Origin: Kribbella flavida DSM 17836
Lineage (GTDB): Bacteria; Actinomycetota; Actinomycetes; Propionibacteriales; Kribbellaceae
Length of the DNA stretch: 64,000 nt
Assembly (NCBI RefSeq): GCF_000024345.1
Contig: NC_013729.1
Location: forward strand, 3,472,001-3,536,000
Direction: 5' to 3'
Position numbers and translations under genes: made by a program. Shown piece by piece: positions 28,683 to 38,571 of the stretch (position 1 is the stretch's first letter; every line of letters starts with the position of its first letter). The notes under the pieces are model-generated. The model was not told the origin of the DNA. It saw only the letters and a program-made list of their open reading frames with translations, and ran no database searches.

Positions 28683-29788
28683 TTGGCCGCCGCCTTCAGC
28701 GCCGCGGTGACGGTCTCCTGCAGCTCCGACCAGGACGCGTCGAACTTGCTCAGGCCCTCGTCCTCGAGCACCTGCACGACCTCGTCGTAGGAGATGCCGA
28801 GCTTCTCCAGGTCGGCGATCACCTTGCGGTCCGCGTCGTAGTCGCCGCGCACGGTGTCCCCGGTGATCTCGGCGCTCTCCGCGACCGCCTCGATGGTTGC
28901 CGCCGGCATCGTGTTGACGACGCCCGAGGTGACCAGCTCCTCGACGTACATGGTGCTCTTGTACGCCGGGTCCTTGACGCCGGTGGAGGCCCACAGCGGA
29001 CGCTGCGGCTTGGCCCCGGCGGTCTCCAGCGCGCGCCAGCGGTCGGTGGCGAAGATCTCCTCGTACGCCTCGAAGGCGAGCCGCGCGTTCGCGATCGCGG
29101 CCTTGCCCTTGAGTGCCTTGGCCTCGTCGGTGCCGATCGCGTCGAGGCGCTTGTCCACCTCGCTGTCGACCCGGCTGACGAAGAACGAGGCGACGCTGCC
29201 CAGCTTGGTCACGTCGTGCCCGTTGTCCAGTGCCTTCTCCAGGCCGGACAGGAACGCGTCGGCGACGGCACGGTAGCGCTCGAGCGAGAAGATCAGCGTC
29301 ACGTTCACGCTGATGCCCGCGGCGAGCGTCTCGGTGATCGCCGACAGGCCCGCTTGGGTGGCCGGGATCTTGATGAACACGTTCTCCCGGCCGACGGTCT
29401 CCCACAGCTCCTTGGCCTGGGCGATCGTCTTCTCGGTGTCGCGCGCCAGCCCGGGCTCGACCTCGATCGAGACCCGGCCGTCGACGCCGTCGGTGTCGTC
29501 GTAGACCGGCTTGAACAGGTCAGCGGCGTCGCGCACGTCGTCGGTGGTGATCACCCGGATCGCCTGGTCGGTCGAGACGTTCTCGGCGGCCAGCGTGGCG
29601 ACCTGCTCCGCGTAGGCGTTCTTGTCCGAGATCGCCTTGGCGAAGATCGTCGGGTTGGTGGTCACCCCGCTGACGTGCTGGTCGTGGATCAGGGTGGCCA
29701 GGTTGCCGCTGGTCAGCCGCTGCCGGGACAGGTCGTCGAGCCAGATGGATACGCCGGCGTCGGCGAGGTCTTTCAAACGGTCGGTCAT
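28679..29788 (-). CDS. tal: Transaldolase
   Basis: Transfers a dihydroxyacetone unit between sedoheptulose 7-phosphate and glyceraldehyde 3-phosphate through a Schiff base. The 369-residue protein fits the longer actinobacterial transaldolase subfamily: [13 protein letters not shown] at the N-terminus, [13 protein letters not shown], the strand [11 protein letters not shown], and the Schiff-base Lys in [17 protein letters not shown] at 29788 is preceded by GGAGG at 8-9 nt. It is 31 bp after tkt and overlaps pgi. Confidence 0.97.
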   Translation of the reverse strand: MTDRLKDLADAGVSIWLDDLSRQRLTSGNLATLIHDQHVSGVTTNPTIFAKAISDKNAYAEQVATLAAENVSTDQAIRVITTDDVRDAADLFKPVYDDTDGVDGRVSIEVEPGLARDTEKTIAQAKELWETVGRENVFIKIPATQAGLSAITETLAAGISVNVTLIFSLERYRAVADAFLSGLEKALDNGHDVTKLGSVASFFVSRVDSEVDKRLDAIGTDEAKALKGKAAIANARLAFEAYEEIFATDRWRALETAGAKPQRPLWASTGVKDPAYKSTMYVEELVTSGVVNTMPAATIEAVAESAEITGDTVRGDYDADRKVIADLEKLGISYDEVVQVLEDEGLSKFDASWSELQETVTAALKAAAK

Positions 29789-29819
29789 GTCCGAAGCCTC
29801 CGATGTTCTGTTGTGGGTG

Positions 29820-32033
29820 TCAGTTGCGCTCGTTGGTGGCGTCGGCGTCCGGGTCGGCGCTCACACTCGGGTCGTCGCCGGGGCCCAGCGGTCCGGCGGG
29901 ACGCCGGCCGGCCGGTACTCCGGAGCCACCGAGCTCGGCGGCGGCGGCGATGCTGTCCTTGGCGGCGGCGACCACGGCCTCGGCGGTGATGCCGAACTCC
30001 GTGTACAGCCGCTGGTAGTCGGCGGAGGCACCGAAGTGCTCCAGGCTCACGCTGCGGCCGGCGTCACCGACCACTTCCCGCCAGCCCAGCGCGATCCCGG
30101 CCTCGACCGAGACACGGGCCCGGACCTGCGGCGGAATGACGGAGTCGCGGTAGGCGTCGTCCTGCTCGTCGAACCACTCGCGGGAGACCATCGAGACGAC
30201 CCGCGCCTTGATGCCCTCGGCGGCCAGCGTCTCGCGGGCCTGCACGGCCAGCTGCAGCTCCGAGCCGGTGCCGATCAGCACGACGTCCGGGGTGCCGTCG
30301 GTGTCGAGCAGCGTGTAGCCGCCCTTGCGGACGTTCTCCGTGGTGGCGAAGCCGTCGGTGCCGCGCGGGAAGGTCGGCACGTTCTGCCGGGTCAGCGCCA
30401 GGCCGGCCGGGCGGTCGGTGTGCTCGAGGATCGCGGCCCAGGCCGCGGCGGTCTCGTTGGCGTCACCGGGGCGGACGACGTCCAGGCCCGGGATCGCCCG
30501 CAGCGCGGCCAGGTGCTCCACCGGCTGGTGGGTCGGGCCGTCCTCGCCGAGGCCGATCGAGTCGTGCGTCCAGACGTAGGTCACCGGCAGCTTCATCAGC
30601 GCGGCCAGCCGGACGGCCGGGCGCATGTAGTCGCTGAAGACCAGGAACGTGCCGCCGTACGGGCGGGTGCCGCCGTGCAGGGCGATGCCGTTCATCACCG
30701 AGCCCATCGCGTGCTCGCGGATGCCGAAGTGCAGCACCCGGCCGTACTCGTCGCCCTGGAACGCCTTGGTGGCGTGCTCGGCCGGCACGAACGACGGCTC
30801 GCCCTTCGGGGTGGTGTTGTTCGAGCCGGCCAGATCGGCCGAACCGCCCCACAGCTCGGGCAGCTGCGGTGCCAGCTTGCTGAGCACCTCGCCGGAGGCG
30901 GACCGGGTGGCGACGCCCTTCGCGTCGGCGTCCCAGGTCGGCAGCGCGTCCTGCCAGCCCTTCGGCAGCTCACGCTTCTCCATCCGCGCGAACAGCTCGG
31001 CACGCTCAACCGACGCCGACTTCCACTGCTCGAACTTCTCGGTCCAGGCGTCCTGCAGGGCCTGGCCGCGCTCGACGGCCTTGCGGGTGTGGCCGATCAC
31101 CTCGTCGGCGACCTGGAAGCTCTGCTCCGGGTCCCAGCCGAGGATCTGCTTGGTGGCCGCCACCTCGTCGGCGCCGAGCGCCGAACCGTGGATCTTGCCG
31201 GTGTTCTGCTTGTTCGGGGCCGGCCAGCCGATGATCGTGCGCAGCCGGATGAAGCTCGGCTTGTCGGTGACCGCCTCGGCCGCCTGGAGCGCGTCCCAGA
31301 GCGCCTGGACGTCCTCCTCGTAGCCGGTGCCGCCTGCGGTCCAGTCGACGTCCTGCACGTGCCAGCCGTACGCCGCGTAGCGGGCCGACACGTCCTCGGA
31401 GAACGCGATGTTGGTGTCGTCCTCGATCGAGATCTTGTTGTCGTCGTAGATCAGCGTCAGGTTGCCGAGCTTCTGGTGGCCGGCCAGCGACGACGCCTCG
31501 CCGGACACACCCTCCTGCAGGTCGCCGTCCGAGGCGATCACGAAGATGTGGTGGTCGAACAGGCTCTGGCCCGCCGCGGTCTCCGGGTCCAGCAGGCCGC
31601 GCTCGCGGCGGGCCGCCATCGCCATCCCGACCGCGTTGCCGACACCCTGGCCGAGCGGGCCGGTGGTGGTCTCGACGCCCTTGGTGTGCCCGTGCTCGGG
31701 GTGGCCCGGGGTCAGGCTGCCCCAGGTGCGCAGCGACTTCAGGTCGTCCAGCTCGAGGCCGAAGCCGGCCAGGTACAGCTGGATGTACAGGGTGAGGCTG
31801 GAGTGCCCGGCCGACAGCACGAACCGGTCGCGACCGGCCCACGTCGGGTCGGCGGGGTTGTGCCGCATCACCTTCTGGAACAGCAGGTACGCCGCGGGCG
31901 CCAGGCTCATCGCCGTGCCCGGGTGGCCGTTGCCGACCTTCTCCACCGCGTCCATCGCGAGGACCCGCACGGTGTCGACCGCTCGCTGGTCGAGCTCGGT
32001 CCATTCAAGCTTGGGGCTGGTCTTCTCCGTCAC
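29820..32033 (-). CDS. tkt: Transketolase
   Basis: Thiamine-diphosphate enzyme moving two-carbon ketol units in the pentose phosphate route. The 737-residue protein has the N-terminal TDP domain ([27 protein letters not shown], the cofactor motif ASDGDLQEG followed by YDDNKISI), the Pyr domain ([24 protein letters not shown]) and the C-terminal domain. The last about 35 residues are a Pro/Gly/Asp-rich extension beyond the usual end. The frame runs upstream past the true start; GTG at 32033 is chosen because AGAGGAG lies 10 nt before it and the protein then starts just ahead of the conserved domain. First gene of the reverse operon. Confidence 0.97.
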   Translation of the reverse strand: MTEKTSPKLEWTELDQRAVDTVRVLAMDAVEKVGNGHPGTAMSLAPAAYLLFQKVMRHNPADPTWAGRDRFVLSAGHSSLTLYIQLYLAGFGLELDDLKSLRTWGSLTPGHPEHGHTKGVETTTGPLGQGVGNAVGMAMAARRERGLLDPETAAGQSLFDHHIFVIASDGDLQEGVSGEASSLAGHQKLGNLTLIYDDNKISIEDDTNIAFSEDVSARYAAYGWHVQDVDWTAGGTGYEEDVQALWDALQAAEAVTDKPSFIRLRTIIGWPAPNKQNTGKIHGSALGADEVAATKQILGWDPEQSFQVADEVIGHTRKAVERGQALQDAWTEKFEQWKSASVERAELFARMEKRELPKGWQDALPTWDADAKGVATRSASGEVLSKLAPQLPELWGGSADLAGSNNTTPKGEPSFVPAEHATKAFQGDEYGRVLHFGIREHAMGSVMNGIALHGGTRPYGGTFLVFSDYMRPAVRLAALMKLPVTYVWTHDSIGLGEDGPTHQPVEHLAALRAIPGLDVVRPGDANETAAAWAAILEHTDRPAGLALTRQNVPTFPRGTDGFATTENVRKGGYTLLDTDGTPDVVLIGTGSELQLAVQARETLAAEGIKARVVSMVSREWFDEQDDAYRDSVIPPQVRARVSVEAGIALGWREVVGDAGRSVSLEHFGASADYQRLYTEFGITAEAVVAAAKDSIAAAAELGGSGVPAGRRPAGPLGPGDDPSVSADPDADATNERN

Positions 32034-32370
32034 GCCGGCGGCGCTCCTCTCGATGGCTGCGAAACACTCGTCTGGTCGGCGTCCGAGGCCCGCCCGGCCG
32101 GCAGCCCGTACGCCGGTCGCGCCCCCGCGCGTCACCGTGAGCGAGCCTACTCGCCCGACCGCCTCTCGCCTTCCATACCTGGCCAACCGCACCGCGCCTT
32201 TTGTTGTTCCCGGCCCGGCCGGATGGTCCGGCACGTCCCACCGGTGCCCCTCCGGGCGGGCCGTATGCCTGTTCCGGCAGGGGCCTGGTTCGGTTCTCCT
32301 ACGGGCCGTCGTAGACTGTCGAACCGTCAGCGCCGGTCTCCGGCGTCAACCCACTGAGTTCGAGGTGTTC
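32034..32370. promoter_or_regulatory. Divergent control region between tkt and ctaB
   Basis: This 337-bp gene-free stretch must hold the promoters of both the pentose-phosphate operon and ctaB. A TAGGCT hexamer on the reverse strand (32144-32149) and a TAGACT on the forward strand (32312-32317) fit a -10 consensus, but neither has a convincing -35 at 16-18 bp. No repeat or small gene is seen. Confidence 0.35.
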
Positions 32371-33345
32371 GTGACGGCCGTCGACCCGCGTACAGCCGCG
32401 ACGACCCCGTACCCCGCGCCGCTGCCGACCGAACCGGCTCCCTCCGAGGTGACCGGCCCGTCGGTGCGCGACGTGATCAAGGCGTACGTCGGTCTGACCA
32501 AGCCGCGCATCATCGAGCTCCTGCTGGTCACCACCGTGCCGGTGATGTTCCTGGCCGCCGGGGGAGTCCCCGGCCTGGGCGTCGTCGTCGCCACCCTGAT
32601 CGGCGGCATCCTGGCCTCCGGCAGCGCCAACACGATCAACTGCGTGCTGGACCGCGACATCGACGAGCAGATGCGGCGGACCCGCCGCCGCCCGTTGCCG
32701 CGGCACGCGGTCAGTCCGCGCTCGGCGATGGTGTTCGGCATCGTGCTCGGGGTGCTCGCGACCCTGGAGCTCGGCCTCTTCGTCAACTGGCTGTCGTCGG
32801 GGCTGGCGTTGACGGCGAACCTGTTCTACGTCTTCGTCTACACGATGGTGCTCAAGCGCCGGACCGTGCAGAACATCGTCTGGGGCGGCATCGCCGGCTG
32901 CTTCCCGACCCTGATCGGCTGGACCTCGGTCACCAACGAGCTGGCCTGGACGCCGCTGGTGCTGTTCGGCGTCGTCTTCTTCTGGACCCCGCCGCACACC
33001 TGGGCGCTGGCGATGCGCTACCGCGAGGACTACGCGTCGGTGGACGTGCCGATGCTGCCGGTGGTCGCCACGCCGGTCGCGACCGCGCGGCAGATCCTCG
33101 CCTACAGCATCGTCATGGTGATCACCTCGGTCGCGCTCTGGCCGGTGGCCGGCACCGGGTTCGTCTACCCGCTGGCGGCGGTCGTGCTGGGTGCGGTCTT
33201 CCTCCGCGAGGCGTTCGCGCTGCTGGCCCGGGCGAACACCGGGGCCGACGGGCCCGCGCTGCGACCGATGCGGCTGTTCCACTTCTCCAACATCTACCTG
33301 GCGCTGCTGTTCATCGCCGCTGCGATCGATCCCCTGCTGCGCTAG
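32371..33345 (+). CDS. ctaB: Protoheme IX farnesyltransferase (heme O synthase)
   Basis: Attaches a farnesyl group to heme B, giving heme O, the precursor of heme A for aa3-type cytochrome oxidase. The 324-residue UbiA-family membrane protein has about nine hydrophobic helices and the Mg/prenyl-diphosphate motif NCVLDRDIDEQMRRTRRRPL, as well as the second acidic region around YREDYASVDVPML. GTG at 32371 is chosen; a GTG two codons earlier is equally in frame. Only a weak GAGG precedes. It lies divergent from tkt and near ctaA, the next enzyme in the pathway, as in mycobacteria. Confidence 0.96.
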   Translation: MTAVDPRTAATTPYPAPLPTEPAPSEVTGPSVRDVIKAYVGLTKPRIIELLLVTTVPVMFLAAGGVPGLGVVVATLIGGILASGSANTINCVLDRDIDEQMRRTRRRPLPRHAVSPRSAMVFGIVLGVLATLELGLFVNWLSSGLALTANLFYVFVYTMVLKRRTVQNIVWGGIAGCFPTLIGWTSVTNELAWTPLVLFGVVFFWTPPHTWALAMRYREDYASVDVPMLPVVATPVATARQILAYSIVMVITSVALWPVAGTGFVYPLAAVVLGAVFLREAFALLARANTGADGPALRPMRLFHFSNIYLALLFIAAAIDPLLR

Positions 33346-33535
33346 GGCGGGTCGTTGCCCTTGGCCTGTACCGCGCTGCGTCGCGGTGCCGGCACGACTG
33401 GTTGCCCCCTGCTTCGCAGCCCGTGCACGACCGGCCGCGCAGAGTCCTGCCGTTGACCTGACGGCGTCGCGATGCTGACATGGTCGGGTCCGTGGAGGGG
33501 TTCCACCCTGGGGGGACGAGACACTAGGGGGACTA

Positions 33536-33764
33536 GTGGGGGCAGGAAGAGCGCATCTGGCCGCGGTGTCCGCGGCGGCTCTGATCGCCGCCCGCGCCCG
33601 GCAGCTCGAGGCTGTACAAGCTGCGGCCGCGCAATGTTGCCACCGGCCGGTACGCCGATCCGCAGCGAGGCCGTGCCGACCTCGGTGACGGTGGGCTCGG
33701 ACGGCTACTGGTACGTCGGTCGTCGCCGATGTTCGGTCCGGGAGCGATCTACCGCGTCTGGTAG
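33536..33764 (+). pseudogene. Probable decayed remnant of a secreted beta-propeller (ScyD/ScyE-like) protein
   Basis: A GTG at 33536 with AGGGGGA just upstream opens a signal-peptide-like stretch (AHLAAVSAAALIAARA). About 40 codons on, a second frame from 33673 reads VPTSVTVGSDGYWYVG, typical of a blade in ScyD/ScyE or NHL-type propellers. From about 33723 a third frame reads SPMFGPGAIYRVW and stops at 33762, like the end of such a protein. I infer a gene that has lost most of its body and suffered at least two frame changes. The flanking 33346-33535 shows nothing else. Family assignment is from motif memory only. Confidence 0.4.
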
Positions 33765-33779
33765 ACCCGATCGCCCGGG

Positions 33780-33808
33780 GCGTCCGGCCGTCTCACCCGG
33801 CCGGGCGC
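33780..33808. terminator. Hairpin near the decayed gene end
   Basis: GCGTCCGGCCG pairs with CGGCCGGGCGC over 11 bp (one G-T wobble) around TCTCACC, 15 bp past the relic stop. It may be its old terminator. Confidence 0.5.
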
Positions 33809-33825
33809 TCCGGGTTCACGGCCGA

Positions 33826-33847
33826 GGGCGTGTTGATCAACACGCCC
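33826..33847 (-). terminator. 22-bp perfect palindrome at the ctaA stop, candidate terminator
   Basis: GGGCGTGTTGA and its exact complement meet at a TGATCA centre. The palindrome begins at the last base of the ctaA stop codon on the reverse strand. A 9-bp stem with a 4-nt loop would form in RNA. Confidence 0.6.
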
Positions 33848-34773
33848 TAGGTCGCCGGGGTGCCGCGTTCGGCGTACACGGCGGTGACCAGGGCGATCAG
33901 CACGGCCGCGAAGAACATGTGAACCAGCACCAGCACCCACGGCAGCCCGGTGAAGTACTGGGTGAAACCCACCACACCCTGCAGCAGCTCCATGGCCAGG
34001 AGCCAGGCGGCGAGCTTGCGCAGGGTGCGCGACGTCGCCGTGACCCGGGTGGCGATGACGAGCGCGATCGAGACGCCGAGCAGCGCGAACACCACGTCGG
34101 CGTGCAGCTGGCTGATCAGCTCCTCGTCGAAGCCGTTGCGGCCGGTCTCGGGATCGCCGGAGTGCGGCCCGGCGCCGGTGACCAAGGTGCCGAGGGCAAC
34201 GGTGAGCCAGACGGCGACCACCGAGGCGGTGGCCAGGGCCCGGACCACCGGGGGAGTGTGCGGGTAGGGGCTGGTGCGTGACCTGCGCATCAGCGACACG
34301 GTCAGCGTGATGATGATCGGCGAGACCAGGAAGTGCGCGGACACGATCCAGGGGTTCAGCCCGGTCAGCACGCTGACGCCGCCGATCACGGCCTGCAGCG
34401 GGACGCCGAGCGCGGCCGCGGTGGCCAGCCGGCGCAGGTCCCGGCGGCGGGGTCGGTAGCGCATCACGGCCAGCCAGGTGCCGATCGCGATGAACGCCAC
34501 CAGGAAACCGAGCAACCGGTTGCCGAACTCGATCGCGCCGTGCATGCCGAGCTCGGCGTGCGGTACGTACGACTCGTCGGTGCACTGCGGCCAGGTCGGG
34601 CAGCCGAGGCCGGACCCGGTCAGCCGGACCAGCCCACCGGTCACCACGATGCCGATGTTGGCCGCCACGGACGCCCAGCCCCAGCGCCGGACCGTGTCCA
34701 GGCTCGGCTCGGGCACCAGTCGCCAGAATCCGGTGACGGGCTCGGTCTCGCGGATGGGGGTCTCCAAGGTCAC
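33847..34773 (-). CDS. ctaA: Heme A synthase
   Basis: Oxidises the C8 methyl of heme O to give heme A. The 308-residue protein has eight hydrophobic helices and conserved histidines in HGAIEFGNRLLG, SAHFLVSPI, QLHADVVFALLG and VHMFFAAVL, which act as heme ligands. It also has the extracytoplasmic Cys pair region GLGCPTWPQC found in Gram-positive CtaA. A GTG at 34779 is the longest start, but TAGAGT at 34780-34785 lies exactly 6 nt before the GTG at 34773 and no ribosome site precedes either; I choose 34773 as a leaderless start. Downstream of the ABC exporter pair on the same strand, though with its own promoter. Confidence 0.95.
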   Translation of the reverse strand: MTLETPIRETEPVTGFWRLVPEPSLDTVRRWGWASVAANIGIVVTGGLVRLTGSGLGCPTWPQCTDESYVPHAELGMHGAIEFGNRLLGFLVAFIAIGTWLAVMRYRPRRRDLRRLATAAALGVPLQAVIGGVSVLTGLNPWIVSAHFLVSPIIITLTVSLMRRSRTSPYPHTPPVVRALATASVVAVWLTVALGTLVTGAGPHSGDPETGRNGFDEELISQLHADVVFALLGVSIALVIATRVTATSRTLRKLAAWLLAMELLQGVVGFTQYFTGLPWVLVLVHMFFAAVLIALVTAVYAERGTPAT

Positions 34774-34779
34774 CGGCAC

Positions 34780-34785
34780 ACTCTA
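34780..34785 (-). promoter_or_regulatory. -10 hexamer TAGAGT for a probable leaderless ctaA transcript
   Basis: Read on the reverse strand, TAGAGT is followed by six bases and GTG ACC. It lies in the 25-bp gap after the ABC permease stop, so ctaA may be transcribed independently of the exporter. Confidence 0.5.
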
Positions 34786-34798
34786 GGCACAGCCATGC

Positions 34799-35575
34799 TC
34801 AGTCCCACCGGAAGGTCCGGGAGACCAGGTATCCCAGGATCGCCGCCCAGAGCGCGAGCGACAGGGCCGCCGCCCACGGGACAACGCCTTCCAAGGTCGA
34901 GTTCGCCAGACCGTTGGCCAGCGCAGCGCTCGGCAGCAGCCGGACGACGCCCTGCAGGCCGGCCGGGTACTCGTCGACCGGTGTCATCACCGCGCCGCCG
35001 ACCAGCAGCAGCAGGTAGAGCAGGTTCGCGGCGGCCAAGGTGGCCTCGGCGCGCAGGATGCCGGCCATCAGCAGCCCGAGCGACGCGAAGGCCGCCGTGC
35101 CGCACAGGACCATCAGCAGCACCCCGAGCACCGCGTCGAGGCCGCCGACAGGCTGCCAGCCCAGCGCGAAGCCGGTGCCGATCAGGACCGCGAGCTGGAT
35201 CACCTGGATGACCAGGACGGAGCCGATCTTGCCCGCCAGCAGGCCGGTCCGGGACAGCGGAGAGGCGCCGAGCCGCTTGATCACGCCGTACCGCCGTTCG
35301 AAGCCGGTGGCGATCGCCAGCGACGTGAACGACGACGAGAGCACCGCGAGCGCCAGCACCCGCGGTACCGCCAGATCGATGGCCGGTCCGTCGCCCAGCG
35401 GCAGCCGGTCGCCCAGTCCGGTGCCGCCGAGCAGCAGCAACAGACCCAGTGGGATCACCAGAGCCAGCAGCAGCTGCTCCCCGTTGCGGATCAGCAGCCG
35501 GAACTCCATCCGGGTGTGCGCTAGTACCTTCCGCGGCCACGGCGCGCTGCCCGGCTGCGGGACGTAGGTGGTCAC
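34799..35575 (-). CDS. ABC-2 type transporter permease
   Basis: The 258-residue protein has six hydrophobic segments in the ABC-2 membrane fold, starting after an N-terminal amphipathic stretch (HTRMEFRLLIRNGEQLLLAL) and including the cytoplasmic signature ERRYGVIKRLGASPLSRTGLL. It would form a homodimeric exporter with the ATPase encoded upstream. GTG at 35575 overlaps the ATPase stop by GTGA and is preceded by GGGAGG. The pair is conserved beside ctaA and sufR in mycobacteria, often annotated as drug exporters; the substrate is unknown, and the context hints at heme or Fe-S related traffic. Confidence 0.93.
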   Translation of the reverse strand: MTTYVPQPGSAPWPRKVLAHTRMEFRLLIRNGEQLLLALVIPLGLLLLLGGTGLGDRLPLGDGPAIDLAVPRVLALAVLSSSFTSLAIATGFERRYGVIKRLGASPLSRTGLLAGKIGSVLVIQVIQLAVLIGTGFALGWQPVGGLDAVLGVLLMVLCGTAAFASLGLLMAGILRAEATLAAANLLYLLLLVGGAVMTPVDEYPAGLQGVVRLLPSAALANGLANSTLEGVVPWAAALSLALWAAILGYLVSRTFRWD

Positions 35576-36297
35576 GGGACCTCCCGGGCGGGGGGAGCGG
35601 TGAGCGCCAGGTAGACGTCCTCCAGCGACTTCGCGCCGTGGTCGGTCAGGACGTCGGGACTGCCGGAGGCGATCACCTTGCCGGCCGACAGCACGTGGAC
35701 CTGGTCCGACAATTGCTCGGCCTCGTCCATCGCGTGCGTGGTCAGCACCACCGTGACGCCGTCCTCGCGCAGGTCGCGGATCAGCTGCCAGATCTCGCGG
35801 CGGCCGTGCGGGTCCAGGCCGGTGGTCGGCTCGTCGAGGAACGCGATCTCCGGCCGGCCGACGATCGCCAGCGCCAGCGAGAGCCGCTGCTTCTGCCCGC
35901 CCGACAGCCGCCGGTACGGCGTCCGGCCGCAGGTGCCGAGATCCAGCCGGTCCACCAGCGCGGGCAGGTCGAGCGGGTGGGCGTGCAGCGACGCGACGTA
36001 CCGGAGCATCTCCAGCGCGCGGACGCCGGACCATGCGCCGCCCTCCTGCAGCATCACCCCGATCCGGGGCATCAGCGCGTCGTGGTCGGCGACCGGGTCC
36101 AGCCCGAGCACCCGGACGTGACCGGAATCCGGCCGCCGGAACCCCTCACAGGTCTCCACGGTGGTCGTCTTGCCGGCGCCGTTGGGGCCGAGCACGGACG
36201 TCACTGTTCCGCCGGTTACGGTGAGAGTGAGACTGTCGACAGCGGTCTTCTCGCCGTACCGGACGACGAGGTTGTCGATCTCCACCGCGACTGGCAC
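35572..36297 (-). CDS. ABC transporter ATP-binding protein (DrrA-like)
   Basis: The 241-residue ATPase has Walker A GPNGAGKTTT, Q-loop VMLQEGG, signature LSGGQKQRLS, Walker B IAFLDEPTTGLD and the switch His in LTTHAMDEAE. It energises the ABC-2 permease that follows. No ribosome site precedes the GTG at 36297; instead TACACT lies exactly 6 nt upstream, so the message is probably leaderless. It is divergent from sufR, with 127 bp between the two starts. Confidence 0.95.
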   Translation of the reverse strand: MPVAVEIDNLVVRYGEKTAVDSLTLTVTGGTVTSVLGPNGAGKTTTVETCEGFRRPDSGHVRVLGLDPVADHDALMPRIGVMLQEGGAWSGVRALEMLRYVASLHAHPLDLPALVDRLDLGTCGRTPYRRLSGGQKQRLSLALAIVGRPEIAFLDEPTTGLDPHGRREIWQLIRDLREDGVTVVLTTHAMDEAEQLSDQVHVLSAGKVIASGSPDVLTDHGAKSLEDVYLALTAPPAREVP

Positions 36298-36303
36298 GTG
36301 TGC

Positions 36304-36309
36304 AGTGTA
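36304..36309 (-). promoter_or_regulatory. -10 hexamer TACACT for a probable leaderless ABC exporter transcript
   Basis: On the reverse strand TACACT is followed by GCACAC and the GTG start. This is the same arrangement as at ctaA. Confidence 0.5.
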
Positions 36310-36389
36310 GGAAACGCCCCGGCGTGACGCTGCTCACGGTCGCCCTTCGGCCCAGGCGCGGCCCGGTGAACCGGTTAGGGCAGCCTTAT

Positions 36390-36428
36390 TTGAAGGGCCC
36401 GGGGAATTACGCGACACTGATGTTGTGA
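36390..36428 (+). promoter_or_regulatory. sufR promoter with overlapping SufR operator
   Basis: TTGAAG at 36390-36395 and GACACT at 36413-36418, 17 bp apart, form a principal-sigma promoter. GACACT is 6 nt before the GTG of sufR. ACACT-N5-TGTGA at 36414-36428 is the palindrome I recall being reported for M. tuberculosis SufR, here covering the -10 element and the start codon, so binding would block initiation directly. Confidence 0.75.
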
Positions 36429-37162
36429 AAACTCCCGCGCCCTCTCGTTCCGGCAGGCACAGTGTGCCCGCGGGCACGCCGCAGGCGCGCGACGAGTCCA
36501 CCCGGGACCGGGTCGCCCGCTCGATCCTGACCAACGGGCCGTCCAGCGCCGCGGTGCTGGCCGAGCGGCTGCAGCTCACCCCGGCAGCGGTCCGCCGGCA
36601 CCTCGACCACCTGCTCGACGAAGGGCTGGTCGAGTCCCGCGAGGAGCGGGTCTACGGCCCGCGCGGCCGTGGCCGCCCGGCCAAGGTGTTCGCGCTGACC
36701 GACAGCGGCCGGCACGCGTTCCACCAGGCCTACGACGACCTGGCCACCACGGCGCTGCGGTTCATCGCCGAGGCCGGCGGTGACGAGGCGGTCGCGGAGT
36801 TCGCGCGCCGCCGGGTCGCCGAGGTCGAGCAGCGGTACGGTGAGCTGCTCGCGGCGGCTCCCGAGGGCAAGCGGGCGGAGGTGCTCGCCCAGGCGCTCAG
36901 CGCGGACGGCTACGCCGCCTCCACCCAGCAGGCCGGTGCCGGCGCCCAGTTGTGCCAGCACCACTGCCCGGTCGCGCACGTGGCCGAGCAGTTCCCCCAG
37001 TTGTGCGAGGCCGAGACCGAGGTGTTCTCGCGGTTGCTCGGCAAGCACGTCCAGAGGCTGGCCACCATCGCCCACGGCGACGGTGTCTGTACGACGCACA
37101 TCCCCGGCGCTCAGCCGGTTTCTCCTGTATCCGACGGCGAATCTGCGAGGACTGCACGATGA
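36425..37162 (+). CDS. sufR: SufR, Fe-S sensing repressor of the suf operon
   Basis: SufR holds a 4Fe-4S cluster and represses suf genes when clusters are plentiful. The 245-residue protein has an N-terminal winged helix ([33 protein letters not shown], wing [13 protein letters not shown]) and a C-terminal sensory part with the cysteines [21 protein letters not shown] and GDGVCTTH that supply cluster ligands. GTG at 36425 is inside the operator. Its stop overlaps the sufB start by ATGA, so repressor and operon are made together and autoregulated. Length is normal for actinobacterial SufR. Confidence 0.96.
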   Translation: MKTPAPSRSGRHSVPAGTPQARDESTRDRVARSILTNGPSSAAVLAERLQLTPAAVRRHLDHLLDEGLVESREERVYGPRGRGRPAKVFALTDSGRHAFHQAYDDLATTALRFIAEAGGDEAVAEFARRRVAEVEQRYGELLAAAPEGKRAEVLAQALSADGYAASTQQAGAGAQLCQHHCPVAHVAEQFPQLCEAETEVFSRLLGKHVQRLATIAHGDGVCTTHIPGAQPVSPVSDGESARTAR

Positions 37163-38571
37163 CGCAAACCGCTCACCCCGAACTGGAAGGCCTCGGCAAC
37201 TACCAGTACGGCTGGGCCGACTCCGACACCGCCGGCGCGGTCGCGAAGCGCGGTCTCAGCGCCGACGTGGTGCGGGGCATCTCCACCCTCAAGAACGAGC
37301 CGGAGTGGATGCTCGACCTGCGGATGAAGGGCCTGAAGCTCTTCGACCGCAAGCCGATGCCGTCGTGGGGTGCGGACCTGTCCGGGATCGACTTCGACAA
37401 CATCAAGTACTTCGTCCGGTCGACGGAGAAGCAGGCGACCAGCTGGGACGAGCTGCCCGAGGACATCAAGAACACCTACGACAAGCTCGGCATCCCCGAG
37501 GCGGAGAAGCAGCGCCTCGTGGCCGGCGTCGCCGCGCAGTACGAGTCCGAGGTCGTCTACCACCAGATCCGCGAGGACCTGGAGCAGCAGGGTGTCATCT
37601 TCGTCGACACCGACACCGGCCTGAAGGAGTACCCGGAGCTGTTCCAGGAGTACTTCGGCTCGGTGATCCCGGTCGGCGACAACAAGTTCGCCGCGCTGAA
37701 CACGGCGGTCTGGTCCGGCGGCTCGTTCATCTACGTGCCCAAGGGCGTCAAGGTGGACATCCCGCTGCAGGCCTACTTCCGGATCAACACCGAGAACATG
37801 GGCCAGTTCGAGCGGACCCTGATCATCGTCGACGAGGACGCCTACGTGCACTACGTCGAGGGCTGCACGGCGCCGATCTACAAGTCGGACTCGCTGCACT
37901 CCGCCGTGGTCGAGATCATCGTGAAGAAGGGCGCCCGCTGCCGCTACACGACGATCCAGAACTGGTCGAACAACGTCTACAACCTGGTCACCAAGCGCGC
38001 CACCTGCGAGGAGGGCGCGACGATGGAGTGGATCGACGGCAACATCGGCTCCAAGGTGACGATGAAGTACCCGGCCGTGTACCTGATGGGCGAGCACGCC
38101 AAGGGCGAGACCCTGTCGGTCGCGTTCGCGGGCGAGGGCCAGCACCAGGACGCCGGCTCCAAGATGGTGCACAACGCGCCGTACACCTCGAGCTCGATCG
38201 TGTCGAAGTCCGTCGCCCGCGGTGGCGGCCGGACGTCGTACCGGGGGCTGGTCGAGGTGGCGCCGGGCGCGCACCACAGCAAGTCCACGGTGCGCTGTGA
38301 CGCGCTGCTGGTCGACACCATCAGCCGCTCCGACACCTACCCCTACGTCGACGTCCGGGAGGACGACGTGGCGATGGGGCACGAGGCGACCGTCTCCAAG
38401 GTCAGCGACGACCAGCTCTTCTACCTGATGAGCCGGGGCATGGCCGAGGACGAGGCAATGGCGATGATCGTCCGCGGCTTCATCGAGCCGATCGCCCGCG
38501 AGCTCCCGATGGAGTACGCGCTGGAACTGAACCGACTGATCGAGCTGCAGATGGAAGGGGCCGTCGGCTGA
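37159..38571 (+). CDS. sufB: SufB, Fe-S cluster scaffold subunit
   Basis: SufB with SufC and SufD forms the scaffold that builds Fe-S clusters. The 470-residue protein has the family's right-handed beta-helix core ([47 protein letters not shown]) and the C-terminal helical part ([20 protein letters not shown]). No intein is present, unlike M. tuberculosis SufB. ATG at 37159 overlaps sufR by ATGA. Confidence 0.98.
   Translation: MTQTAHPELEGLGNYQYGWADSDTAGAVAKRGLSADVVRGISTLKNEPEWMLDLRMKGLKLFDRKPMPSWGADLSGIDFDNIKYFVRSTEKQATSWDELPEDIKNTYDKLGIPEAEKQRLVAGVAAQYESEVVYHQIREDLEQQGVIFVDTDTGLKEYPELFQEYFGSVIPVGDNKFAALNTAVWSGGSFIYVPKGVKVDIPLQAYFRINTENMGQFERTLIIVDEDAYVHYVEGCTAPIYKSDSLHSAVVEIIVKKGARCRYTTIQNWSNNVYNLVTKRATCEEGATMEWIDGNIGSKVTMKYPAVYLMGEHAKGETLSVAFAGEGQHQDAGSKMVHNAPYTSSSIVSKSVARGGGRTSYRGLVEVAPGAHHSKSTVRCDALLVDTISRSDTYPYVDVREDDVAMGHEATVSKVSDDQLFYLMSRGMAEDEAMAMIVRGFIEPIARELPMEYALELNRLIELQMEGAVG

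Noticed and set aside
32371..33345. Longer ctaB reading frame extending back to 31462
   Set aside because: The extension overlaps tkt antisense and the divergent control region; the UbiA-family protein begins near the GTG at 32371.
37159..38571. Intein in sufB
   Set aside because: Mycobacterial SufB often has one, but this protein is 470 residues with an uninterrupted core.
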